Source: Clavelina lepadiformis
Taxonomy: Eukaryota; Chordata; Ascidiacea; Aplousobranchia; Clavelinidae
Length of the DNA: 64,000 nt
Direction of reading: 5' to 3'
NCBI RefSeq assembly: GCF_947623445.1
Contig: NC_135243.1
Location: 9,674,501-9,738,500, forward strand
Shown here: piece by piece, positions 18,291 through 28,789 of the stretch
How positions within the stretch are numbered: position 1 is the stretch's first letter
Layout of the letters: every line of letters starts with the position of its first letter
Made by a program: the position numbers and the translations under genes
The notes under the pieces: model-generated
Seen by the model: the letters and a program-made list of their open reading frames with translations, nothing else
What the model was told of the DNA's origin: nothing
The model's database searches: none

Positions 18291-19783
18291 TTTACCTGTA
18301 ATTGCATAAAGCACACAAAACTAGAGAAAAAAGGGACTGTATGAAAAATTATTCAACGTGAGGGTCATTTTCAATAAACTCAACTCAATAAATCAAAGAT
18401 GCAATGGTAGTCAAAACAACATGGATAATCACAAATGCATCACTCTAGGGTTTCAACCTTATTATGAAGGATTTATTAAACGTATTTAAGGCAAAACTCT
18501 CACACACAAAGGAAAATAAAGCACAAATCACTTCAGCTATGAATAATCATGACACAAAAAGACTTCCCATTGGGATCATTTTTATTGCAGTGAATGCGAT
18601 TTCAAAGAACTTCCCTATAAGGAGTTTTACAAATCTTTCAAATAAGACTGATTGCAATAGTACAGGGCTTCTCAAACTGTGGGTCGTGACCTTTTGTAAA
18701 ATGGGGTCACAGAACTAAAACGTTTGAAAAGCCCTGCAAGAGTATAGTCACACAGCATGGGTAATAAAACTGAAAGGGTCAAAGTAAGCGGTAAACAGCT
18801 GCCTATGCACTCTATTACACAAATATCACTAACTAACAGAAACAATTAGACATAGCATCCGTATGAGAATGCGTGAGTGTATTACAAAGAGGTATACCTA
18901 GATTGTAGGTTATACACTGGCATAAGTAAATGGAATGCAGAAAAACATTGGTATTGTGGTGATTGTTGAAGATGGCTGAAGTTGAAGATAGATTGTTAAA
19001 GAAGACACCACCACAAAAACTTAGCACATTCTTTAGCAATTTTACAAACAATATGAATTTAAATTATTTAATGTATATATTGTAACTACACTGAATTTAG
19101 CTATAATACTCATAACTATAAAAATGTTGCTATTAAATGGGAACACAATGTTAGTGCATACAGTAATTAGTATAGTATTCATTTTGACATTGCACACATA
19201 ATTCATTACAAATATAGATCATGCGTTTCAAATTCTCTTTCTAAAATAAAACAAAACAGATGAAACTAGTTTATAAAATTATTTTTTGCCATATCATTGC
19301 ATATTGTAACACCAATAAAACAACAAAAGATGCGAAAGATAGTTTTCTTATTAAAAATAGTGAGTGAACAACGCCAACTTAACAGCGATCAATTCTTGGC
19401 CACACAAAAAGAAAAATCCTGCATCAAAACTTAGAAACAATTATGCCTAATATCAAAAAATTAATTTGAAATTGAAAAAAACAGTTGCATAAAAAATTAA
19501 CAAAACACGAATAACACTATAACTGAGGCAGAAGAGATTATAATTAACTAACCAAACCAATAACAACGACAACAACATAGTGAATGAGGTAAAACCCGGA
19601 ATATTTTTCTGAAGGAAATATTCATTCACAAAAACAGTACTAAAATGCTGTCTTGCTAATCACTTCAGCGACAGTATTATTAAAATGATGCTTAGATATT
19701 TGCATTCTACATAATGCCAAGCACGTGACTACACAATGTATAAATGTCATAATTCAAGCCAGGTTGAAAATATTTAACAATTA
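18291..19783. other. Intergenic DNA between chitobiase-like copies 2 and 3
   Basis: Contains the small hAT-type MITE at 18663-18736; otherwise AT-rich sequence with no coding signal. Confidence 0.4.
18663..18736. mobile_element. 74-bp hAT-type MITE
   Basis: Inverted ends CAGGGCTTCTCAAACTG and its partner GTTTGAAAAGCCCTG enclose GGGTCGTGACC...GGGGTCACAG. Flanks are CAATAGTA and CAAGAGTA (7 of 8 bases match), as expected for a somewhat aged 8-bp hAT duplication. A related 3' half occurs at 27164-27213. Confidence 0.75.
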
Positions 19784-20908
19784 CTACTTGTTACGCTTCA
19801 ACAAGTATGCGTATTCTGATAGTGTGTTCCACATCGCTGCAGTTTCACTTTTTATCTTAAGATCAGTCGATGAATAGTCCAGTGTTTCAGCACGCCACAT
19901 AGTAAAACCACCAAGGTTTAATTTAAGACCAAGTTCATATTTCATTTTCAAACTTTGAACATCATCAAACCAGTACTGGTGGTAAACTCCATTTTCTAAT
20001 GTAGTGAAGTAAGGAGAAGCGGATTTTTCATCCCATTTTAATCCACCTTGAACAGTGTCATTGTTGAGAACTTTCATTATGTCAGCAAAGTTTTTCTGAG
20101 ATTCTTGACTGTCAAGAATTACGCATAAATCATAGCCTGTTCTATTATAAAATTTACTGCATGTATAATCATACCCGTACCATGGAACAGCCATAACCAA
20201 GTGACTGGCAGGTATTGAAAGGTTAGTTATGTACAAATGGTAGGATAGGGTAATGAGGTTTAATGGACTGTTTGCATTAGCAACAAGAACATCAAGGGTG
20301 GCATCATAATCCATTACTATGAGATAATCAGTATAATTTGCCAGCGCAACAAAATCGTAACAAAATCCAGTCAAACATCCCACTATGTCTGGGGAGTAAG
20401 GAACATCGAAGGAAACTGTAAAAGCATGGTTAAGACTTTTTAATATCATGCGTGTTTCACGTGTAATAGCTGTTACACTATCAACTATTTCTTGATTAAA
20501 TGCATTCCCTTCAAGATCAAGATTTAAGCCATCAAGATGATATTGCTTCAACTGTGTCACCCAAGAATTTAAAACCTGCTTACGATATGCTGTTTGAGTA
20601 AGTTTTGAAACATCAGCACTAACCAAAGTAGTTGCACGAACGTTTCTAGAACGAGCATAACAGTATAATTCTTCAGACTGGTCTAGATTGCCGACAAGGA
20701 TAATAGTAGTGATTTCAGTCCAATTCCACTTCTTCCAGCTGTCATCAGTAACAGTAATAAATACTGCCAATTCTTTTGCAGATGTTTTTGGGATTGGTTC
20801 ACACAGTTTTTCAGAACTGCATGGACATTGTGCATTCGTATTGGTAAGGCAATTTAAGAAAACCATAGAGATAACAAATAGTCTAAGGCAATGGGCTTCC
20901 AGTCCCAT
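19784..20908 (-). CDS. Di-N-acetylchitobiase-like GH18 hydrolase, copy 3 (374 aa)
   Basis: Third intronless GH18 paralogue, head-to-tail with the other two. Signal peptide about residues 1-26 (ends NTNA), then QCPCSSEKLC. The active site DGLNLDLE is at 126-133, with Glu133 as proton donor. The VMDYDA, MAVPWYGYDY and VQGGLKWDEK blocks, HQYWFDD, and MWRAETLDY are conserved. It is shorter than the other two because about 13 residues are missing between CVILDSQES and ADIMKVL. AG directly abuts the ATG, again like a splice acceptor. Predicted secreted or lysosomal hydrolase of GlcNAc-beta-1,4-GlcNAc; substrate is inferred from the family. Confidence 0.92.
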   Translation of the reverse strand: MGLEAHCLRLFVISMVFLNCLTNTNAQCPCSSEKLCEPIPKTSAKELAVFITVTDDSWKKWNWTEITTIILVGNLDQSEELYCYARSRNVRATTLVSADVSKLTQTAYRKQVLNSWVTQLKQYHLDGLNLDLEGNAFNQEIVDSVTAITRETRMILKSLNHAFTVSFDVPYSPDIVGCLTGFCYDFVALANYTDYLIVMDYDATLDVLVANANSPLNLITLSYHLYITNLSIPASHLVMAVPWYGYDYTCSKFYNRTGYDLCVILDSQESQKNFADIMKVLNNDTVQGGLKWDEKSASPYFTTLENGVYHQYWFDDVQSLKMKYELGLKLNLGGFTMWRAETLDYSSTDLKIKSETAAMWNTLSEYAYLLKRNK

Positions 20909-22492
20909 CTTTATTGACGTTTACAATATTATAATTATTAATATATAATATATGAGCTTTCAATTCGAACCTAAACAAAAACCAATATACTCTAATATTA
21001 ACAACAACATTTTGATTTTGTGTAGGTTGCAGCAGAAACAATAAAACATAAGACAGAAAATTCAAAACTATAAATTATACAATACCTTGAGTTTCTTATA
21101 ATATTTGATAAAAAGATATTTTTTAGTAGGTAATGGATGTTAATTGCATGTTATAAATATCTTTTATACAATAACAAAGTGTCGTATCAATATAGCCTAT
21201 AAACAAGGATTAAAATTTTAGCTTATACATATTTTGGAATCTGCGTAATGTGACCATGATCATCGTGAAAGCAAACTAGTTTGGTCATAGTAATAATATA
21301 TACCCAAATGGTCAAATAATACCTGAAGTTGCTGTAACTATATTTCGATTAACATGATTAGCAACAAACGAAACAAATAAATATTTTGGTCTTTTGTAGC
21401 TCAGCACAGCCTCATGTTTTATCATGAACCATAACCATGAGTTGTGATGTATAAAGAAATGATGTTAACTGTCATATGGGACACGAGACACATATCCAAA
21501 AAACATGCATTCAGACAAGGTGAAGTACGAAATGAAGTTTAACATGTACATGAATGTATGAAAAATTATAGGCCTAGCAGAAAGTGTAAAAAGTGGTGTA
21601 ACATTCAATATTTGGTTATTAAAAATTAAGATTTTTTGTTCGGAAAAATTTTGGAACTTTCCATAATGATCATAAAAAGCATTTGATCAAAGTATCCGTA
21701 GCTATATTAAGTGGCTTCTAACCTTCTACTGTGTTTGCATGACCAAGTGTAGGCCAACTTCATAATAATTTTAAAGTTTGACTAAAATAAATTACAAACA
21801 ACAATATGATTTAAATATGCAAAATGTCTAATACAGACAGAAAATTTTATATACTGTATCTGATAAGACAACACCTAAAAGAATAAACTACATATATATA
21901 TTCAATAAACTACATAAAAATATTTTAATTTTTAATTACAAAAAATTTTGTCGAATGATATATAAATAACTAGCATTGTAAACAAAAATTATCAGTCAAA
22001 CACTTACTTTACATAGCAAAAAAGTAAGTGGGGTGCGCCCGCCAACGAGTGTTTCTGTTGCTTAATGAACAACTGTCATTAAAACCTTGACATGGATCTG
22101 TAGCGGCCTGGGTGGTATTTTTTAATACCTTTACATCATTTCTTGTAAAAGTGTTTTCTAATTATTGATTGAAGTTTATGAACTTGTTTTTTTGACAAAC
22201 ACTTTAACTGTCGTTTGATATTTGGAAACTTTCTCTGAATAACTTTTAGTACGTTTCCAGGTTGTTTTGCAGCATCAGTGCAGATAAGAAGCCTTTATTG
22301 GAAATGCCCGCTTCTTAACTTTAACAATTATTATTTTAATTTATTTATGTCTAAATGTGTCGGCTTTAGCTAAATATATCTCACATTGTTTTCCTCGCTG
22401 CACATGTTATGAAATGCTGCGTTTTTCTTGTCGAAAATTTTCAATCGGGAGTCATTCCATATATAATCAACCAGTCCCTTTACCCACCAGTC
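20909..22492. other. Intergenic DNA upstream of chitobiase-like copy 3
   Basis: AT-rich with no recognised gene. It should hold the promoter of the 19784-20908 gene at its left end. Confidence 0.4.
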
Positions 22493-22894
22493 CAGTGGTT
22501 CCCAACCTTTTTTTGGTTTACGGCACCAAAAGATTTGGTGGCACCCACAGTCAAACCAAAAAGTTTCTGCATAAAATAAAAATATTTTTGAAAAGAGTTT
22601 TTGCAAAAACAGAACTAACTACAGCTCCGGATCATATCATGATCAATTTATTGAAGTTCACTTCAAACAAAATCAGTGCGAAAATTGCGCTCGAGTTTTA
22701 GCGCAAATCCTTTCAATGTCTGGTCGCACATTAGATAATTCTACTCTCATCTCTTCTTCAACAGCAAGTAACCTTTCTCTTTTTTTGGTTTTTATGTTGG
22801 TGAAAATGGAAAATCCAGTCTCGACATACGACATGGAAATTTGCTTAAATGAATTCCTTGACCTAAAAAATGGTAAAAATGACATTTGTTTCAT
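22493..22894 (-). pseudogene. Truncated hAT transposase 3' end
   Basis: On the minus strand 22894-22673 encodes the C-terminal dimerisation region of a ZBED/FAM200-type hAT transposase: blocks ETGFSIFTNIKTKKRERL, MRVELSNVRPDIERIC, and a final QFSH. The terminus CAGTGGTTCCCAACC at 22493 is the matching transposon end, about 180 bp beyond the stop. I find no other end or target duplication, so the element is 5'-truncated. Confidence 0.75.
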
Positions 22895-23457
22895 TATTCT
22901 ACCTTCAGAAATAGAGATATTGAATAAGTTACTAAGCGTGACCAGTGCTCACAACCTAATATCCCTCAAGTGGTGGAAATTTCACATTGTAAGAAATAGA
23001 AAACTTGAGCTTGAGATATTTAAAAAACTTTTTTTCAATTTTAAAATTTTGGAAGCTCTACAACATATATCCAAACCATCAAAATCTATGACAAGTTACA
23101 AGTTACATGACAAGTTAAATCTATGACAAGTTACACTATGAGGTTACAAATTAAAAAAAAAATGGTTGATTATTAGCTATACATGGAATGACTCCTCCAT
23201 CGGTTTCAAGTTTTATAAGCTCGCAGTTCTACCAGCGAGCAGAGATCGAGATTTAGATTGGTGGCCATGCTGACCCTAATAACTTTGTTAGATTCTTTTA
23301 TTGGTCCGCAATGCACGTTTTCGCCCTCGAGATCTTGTCACATTTGTCCATCCAATTTGTGAAAATTTTTGTCAATAACTACTACTGTAATATGTTTGCG
23401 ATCACCGGCGTCAGCGCAATTTTTCGTCCCCTACATTGAAGACGAAAAATAAAATGA
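22895..23457. other. Unclassified AT-rich sequence
   Basis: An open frame continues to 23126 on the plus strand, but it is antisense to the transposase fragment at its start and has no recognisable coding character. Possibly more decayed transposon sequence. Confidence 0.3.
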
Positions 23458-23661
23458 ATGAATGAACAACAGCTTCTTCACCACAAGTTTGACATAGCAA
23501 CATACATGGACTTCTTTTCCCACCTGTCTGCAGTTTGTCAACCCTGTGCTGACCGCCTTATGATTGGAACTGATGATGAAAAGGCTCTACATGTGGCTAT
23601 AGCTCGAGCTTTCCCAAATTATCGTCTTATTTTAGGTCTTTGTCATCTTAAACGTACGTAA
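23458..23661 (+). pseudogene. MULE-like transposase fragment
   Basis: 67-codon open frame whose second half, IGTDDEKALHVAIARAFPN followed by LGLCHLKRT, resembles the MULE transposase domain signature (TDgEkAL...aFPna...lC.HlKrN). No flanking repeats found; a remnant only. The family call is from motif shape, not from alignment. Confidence 0.5.
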
Positions 23662-24138
23662 CTTGAAAGTTCAACTCATACATAAAACATCATTAAATGA
23701 ATGCACTTGTGAAGATATAATGAACATTGAACATGTATCTTGAATTACTGAATTCAAATGACGATGTTGAACATCAGATGAAAGAAAAGAAATTGCTAAA
23801 CTATTGCAAAGACAAGTGTAATGATATGACCTACTATTAAATTAATAATTTGGACGAAAATGAGAAAAATAAATCTTAATATACTATTAAAATGTATAAA
23901 GATTGGTCGTAAAAAAAATAAGATTTATAGTGTAATACTCAAGCCTCTAAATTTGGTTTATCATCCCAATTCTTTAAAAGCAACAAACATACGTTCCTAT
24001 TGTTTCCGCAATTCCTCACGGATCTTAACAAAAATTCCCCTATTGTGCTACAATAAATATTTTTTTAATCAGCCTTCTTGGTTTCGTCTTCTCTAACTGA
24101 GTAACGGGTGCCTCCTAACTTAATACAGGTTTACTTCG

Positions 24139-24363
24139 ATCGACGATTCGATTTGTGGGTGGATTGTCAGTCAGGAACCTTTGTTGTTAAAAAAGTGTTC
24201 AATTGATCTAGGAATGCTGTCGCCATACATCCACCAACTTGTACTTGCCCAAATACTGCAAAAGCTGAGGAGACAAAGTCTCGCTGAGGCGGCATCACTA
24301 CTTGAAGGAGTGGTTGGTTGCAATTACCCATGGGATGATCTTGAGCAGTTAAAGGAGAAGTGA
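24139..24363 (+). other. Unrecognised open frame in transposon-rich DNA
   Basis: An open stretch ending with a stop at 24361-24363 encodes a helical segment (MLSPYIHQLVLAQILQKLRR and SLLEGVVGCNYPWDDLEQL). It has coding-like composition but no family I recognise. Its position between a MULE-like and an hAT remnant suggests mobile-element origin. Confidence 0.35.
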
Positions 24364-24488
24364 AGTAGTCCTTTTCTGCAATTTGAAAAAATAATAAGGC
24401 AGCGTCCATTTCATTGACTGCCAGTTACCGACTTTGGAAAAAGCTACTTCGGAAAACGGCTGGTGTTTTACGCAATTGGTGTTTTCTT

Positions 24489-24550
24489 ACTTCGTTAAAC
24501 GGCGGCCAGTGAAGTAGCCACTTATTTTACCGGCCGCCGTTTACCGAAGT
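24489..24550. repeat. GC-rich hairpin in AT-rich DNA
   Basis: 19-bp arms 24489-24507 and 24532-24550 (18 of 19 paired, core AAACGGCGGCC) with a 24-base loop. Related motif GCTACTTCGGAAAACGGC lies just upstream at 24443-24460, so the unit may itself be repeated. Confidence 0.65.
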
Positions 24551-25142
24551 AGGAAATTAAGAATACGGTAAACGTGAATGAATTGGAATGTATGCTGATT
24601 TTCAACTTCAAACAATGTACTAATTTTTGCAAAGTGTATGTTAACCTAAATTTAATCCCCTCTTACCCAAACTCTCACATCTCGTGACAAAATTACTAAG
24701 CTACGCTTCGAATTTAAATAAACACTGTTTTTCAACTTAAAATCACATTTTTACAAAGTCTAATTCGCTTAAAACTAATCCCCTCTGACCCAAACTCTCA
24801 TGTTTTATGATTAAATCAGACAATAAGTAAATTTAGACAAAAAAAAGTCAAGTAATAGCAAAATTCGAAGAGACCTCTGTCATATGAACCTCATCGCCAG
24901 CCACTATGCCACAACATTGCTTTCTTTTACCCTTATAAAATAAAACAGATAAAATAAAATCATACTGACCGGGGTTGAGTTGACCGACCACCGGGAATCA
25001 TTCTTTCTTTGTTAAGTTGCTTACACGTAGTATAGTTCAAACCTTTTCAACTACGTATTGGAAAAAGCATTTGACTTTTTCAAATATATTGTATCTTTGG
25101 AGCAAATTGAATTGCAAGTTTGAATTGTTAGTCTATTTAGAG

Positions 25143-26240
25143 CAGGGCTACTCAACTGGCGGACCGCAGTCTGAATGCGGACCTTTTCAGTGTTGAATTC
25201 GGACCTTACCTGTCTCACTATTTATGCAAATGAAATCGGTCATCATTAGTTTTATTATTACTGCTTATTGAATTAATCAGCGAGTGTGTAAGTGGTACCT
25301 CAAACTAGTCTTCTCGCGGTTTTTGTTAATAGGTCGTTTGTCAATCGGAGCAGCTGGCGTTTTGCGCCATCTTCTGTTAATAAAACAATGTTTATACAAG
25401 TTTAGTACAAAACCACTAAGGAGATATAGCCTTCGACAGCGCTCTTTCTGGGTAAAGCCCAACATTAGCAAGGCTTTCAAAAACAATGCAATTTATACAG
25501 ATTTACTTGTACACAACAATATAAGATGGTTAAGTAAGGGAAGAGGTTTGGAGAGATTTTGGTTGATTAGGGAAGAGTTAACGCAGGCATTTTCGGCATT
25601 TTTAAGAGATGATGAAAAAATGGAGATACTGTAGTTGGTTTTTTTAACTGACATGATGTCACACCTCAACGACTGGTATGTAAAACTGCAAGGAGAAAAA
25701 ATACTATTTTTGATTTAATCGCAGCAATTCATGCATTTCAGAAAAAATTAGAAATTTTTAAACATGATATTCAGAGCCAACTTGTCCATTTACCGAGACT
25801 TTTGGAACAGAGTAAAGGTAAAAATGATTCTGGTACCAGATATGTCCAATTTTTTGAAAAGCTGATTACCAACTTTGCAGTGCGATTTGATTACTTTTTT
25901 CTTGGCAAACAGTTGCTGCTGTTCATTGAAAACCCCTTTCTAGTATGAGACATTACAGAATTCTCAGTTGAAGTGAAGGACACATGTAAATGGGTAGATG
26001 CAGCAAACATTCAACTGGAACTTATTGAATTCCAGGAGAACATAGCAGTGAAAAAAATCATTCTGTGATAATACACCAGAAAAGTTTTGGTCAAAGGAAG
26101 GGTTCCCAAATAATTTTCCTGCTCTTCGCAAATTGGCAGTGCAAAGACTAAACTAAACAAAAATGAACAACATTTTTGCATTGGTCTTCGCTAATCTAAT
26201 TGCCCATGGTTGACAGTGGGTTGGTTGAGTGACCTTTAGA
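25143..26240 (+). pseudogene. Decayed hAT transposon with broken transposase
   Basis: The left end CAGGGCTACTCAACTGGCGGACC begins at 25143. Coding remnants on the plus strand include YTDLLVHNNIRWLSKGRGLE and EELTQAFSAFLRDDEKMEIL (up to 25634), then in another frame LTDMMSHLNDW and, after a further shift, HDIQSQLVHLPRLLEQS. These match the GTF2IRD2/ZBED-type hAT transposase order. Several frameshifts and stops separate them. The right end GGTTGAGTGACC near 26238 is the decayed partner of the left end; flanks ATTTAGAG and TTTAGAAT agree only partly as a duplication. Not functional. Confidence 0.8.
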
Positions 26241-26869
26241 ATACCACATTAAATAAAAAAGGTGTGTTATACTGTCATATATTTAAATTGTTGCGGAAAG
26301 TTGCCTCCTGTTGCGCTTTCTATTCTTCTATTATATCTTTTTACACCTTCTGTTTTTCTGTTTGTTTTCTGTTGTGCTTTCTCCTCACTATAGTGTCTTT
26401 ATTATTTTGTTTTAACTTTTTTCCTTAATTTTATTTTTTAACTTAATCTATTCTTTATTTTTTACTTTATTTTAAATGTTATTTTGCGTTATCCTTATTT
26501 TCTCTTTACTGTTCTCGAGGTAAACATGCGTGTTACTTTCTCTCTTTGTTTCCCGAATTGAAATTGCACCATGGGTCAGCATAATAATTGTTCTTGGTAT
26601 AATTATTGCACACTGGAAAAGAGTAATGCAAAAACAATCTCAAACAGGAACCACCATAGAAATCAAATTGTAATAATTGTAGCTATAAACACCTGCAAAG
26701 CAATTAAAATCATCTTGAGCACGACATAGCAGGTGAAAAAGTTCAGTGGCAGATTACAACACTATCTTGACTTTAAACGAACGATCTCTCTCGAGTACAT
26801 TAACTTAATCAAAGTTTGTGGGAGCAGACATCTGGTGGTAAAGTGGGGTATGCGGTGAATAGGGTTAGT
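26241..26869. other. Unclassified non-coding DNA
   Basis: Pyrimidine-rich tract (about 26310-26530) followed by AT-rich sequence; no gene or repeat recognised. Confidence 0.35.
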
Positions 26870-27482
26870 TCGGATGTCAAGAATATTCATTACCCAGATG
26901 CAGATAACGGATATATCTGAATATTTATGTTTTAACTTTGAACCGGTTAACCGGATAATAATTCCATTATGCGGTAATAATAATTAACCGGATTCCATTA
27001 TGTGGTTCTTTTATTACTGTAGGTTACAGCTACTGTACTTTTGTGGATTGTGTGCATTTGTATGATTTTGCCAGGTACAAAAACACCACTTGAGGTTTGT
27101 AATTAGACGTTGATTGCTTTAATATCTTTAATGTGTAGTCTATCCATCAAAGGATCGCATAAAAATCCCTTTTATAAAATGGGTCACAAAACTAAAACGT
27201 TTGAAAAGCCCTGTTGTAGAGGATACAAGACAAAGAGTCGTCAATTGAGGTTTTAATCAAGTTGAGCATGGGGTCAAACATTTAGGTTACCATTCTGTTA
27301 GGTTACCTGTATCTGAAAATAAGTGAAAAATTACTAAAAAGTCATAAAAACGTAAAAGTGCATTAATAAAATTATTCATAGAATTTGTTATCCAGTTAAC
27401 CGACAAATTTTTATCTGGATATCAGATAGCTAAAATTGTCTCAGTTAATTGGTTAACCGATATCCGGATAGTCCAACATTAG
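26870..27482 (-). repeat. Dispersed repeat, copy A (second copy at 57749)
   Basis: Read on the minus strand it begins GGACTATCCGGATATCGGTTAACC at about 27475 and shares the order of motifs with the plus-strand copy at 57749. The left edge AGGGTTAGTTCGGATGTC resembles an inverted version of that end, suggesting a DNA transposon with terminal inverted repeats. It is interrupted by an hAT MITE fragment at 27164-27213. No coding capacity seen. Confidence 0.6.
27164..27213 (+). mobile_element. hAT MITE fragment related to 18663-18736
   Basis: Shares TTTTATAAAATGGGTCACA and AACTAAAACGTTTGAAAAGC plus the terminal CCCTG with the MITE at 18663-18736; the 5' half is missing. Confidence 0.6.
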
Positions 27483-28363
27483 CCATAAGCTTGGGCCACT
27501 TAAATTTCATACTTGGTCTGGTAAGGCAACCTTGTTCCCCCTGGTAATCGATGCCAATCTTCATAGTCCCACAGTTTCACAAAGTTGGGCATCGAACATT
27601 TTTAAGGGGGTCCAGTTTTAAGACCTTGGATGCCAGTGGGCATCTACTCAAAAAAGTTAAGGTTATTCCCCGCCCTTCGTGTTGCATTAAATTTGTTGAA
27701 TGTTGTCATGACTATTTCAAATTTATTCTGGTGGATACAGTGTAATTTTTCAATATCTATATAAAAAAATTCTGTTTTACCTAACACAGTATTATTTGTT
27801 GTCATAACCTTCATAGTATGACTCAAGCAATTTTGGACATTTTACTCATGTTAGGCTAATTCTAGTCATGATGGACCTTTTCTGGGTTATGGCCACCATA
27901 TTTTTTGCTGGCCAGACTTTTTCCATTTCTTATGCTTAACAATAAATTATTATTGACCCACTTGACCATTTTGATTTTTTTAGGTGTGTAACTAGTAACC
28001 TTTTTTGTACATCGGATTGTAAAGATTTCACTCAGTTGAATTGCATGTTCACAAAATCTTTTCTAGTTTTTGTTTTAAGGCGTTTTAAATTTTACGTGCT
28101 TGATTTGTTGGATATGCCATCAAAGTCTGTGGTCACTATAGCATCCAATGTAAAAGCGTAAAAACGTTTGTGTGGCAGAAGCTACACTTGAGATAAATTT
28201 ATTTTTGCTTGCATATAAAGAAAAGTTTGAAATAATCTTAATAGAGTTTAATGCAAACTTAATTACTATGTCTAAATGCACAGCAGTTGTCAAAAATAAA
28301 GCATTTATGTGTGTTTTGCAGGTTTTCTTTGATTGTGCTTAGTTTTTTTTACCAGCTGGTTAA
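27483..28363. other. Upstream region of C/EBP-gamma
   Basis: No coding exon recognised. Acceptor-like TTTTGCAG (28314-28321) and TTTTTTTTACCAG (about 28342-28354) lie 10-45 bp before the ATG, so the 5'UTR may be spliced. Confidence 0.4.
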
Positions 28364-28789
28364 ATGGAATTCAGCCAATCAAGTTCCAAGGGGGCTGGAA
28401 AAGCTACTCCACCCAGCAAAATCAAAGTAAAAAGTCAACTGAATGAAACTGATAGTGAGTACCAAAAGCGTCGAAACAGAAACAACATCGCAGTTAAAAA
28501 AAGCCGTTTTAAATCCAAAGTCAAAGGAAACAGTACTCTTGATACTATAAACCGACTAAAAGTTGAAAATGTTGAATTAGAAAGTAAGGTGGAAGGTCTT
28601 AGCCAAGAGCTATCAACTTTAAAGAAGGTATTTATGGAACATGCAAGAGGATTTGGTGGTGGTGATGCCCAGCTACCAGATTTACAACAATTGGAGCAAC
28701 AACTTGGATATAAACTTACTGAGAAATCTCCAGCTCAACGTGCAGTTCAGGCTTCTCTTAATACAGATCCAGATGACTCATCAACCTGA
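28364..28789 (+). CDS. CEBPG: C/EBP-gamma bZIP transcription factor (141 aa)
   Basis: Short bZIP nuclear protein without an activation domain; in vertebrates it heterodimerises with C/EBPs and ATF4 and modulates their activity. The basic region is residues 32-53 (EYQKRRNRNNIAVKKSRFKS); the AVKKSR core and the following KSK are typical of C/EBP-gamma, where other C/EBPs have AVRRSR. The leucine zipper runs about 60-90 with L/V/I at heptads (TLDTINRLKVENVELESKVE). It ends FMEHARGFGG, like the human LFLEHAHN block. Human CEBPG is 150 aa, so length agrees. Intronless CDS, as in vertebrates. The canonical C/EBP gene lies 5.4 kb downstream on the same strand. Confidence 0.95.
   Translation: MEFSQSSSKGAGKATPPSKIKVKSQLNETDSEYQKRRNRNNIAVKKSRFKSKVKGNSTLDTINRLKVENVELESKVEGLSQELSTLKKVFMEHARGFGGGDAQLPDLQQLEQQLGYKLTEKSPAQRAVQASLNTDPDDSST

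Noticed and set aside
18291-18314. Upstream ATG of chitobiase-like copy 2 (adds 8 residues)
   Set aside because: A strong acceptor lies between it and the next ATG, and the shorter protein has the better signal peptide.
22716-23126. 136-codon plus-strand frame
   Set aside because: Its first part is antisense to a recognisable hAT transposase fragment; the rest is low-complexity.
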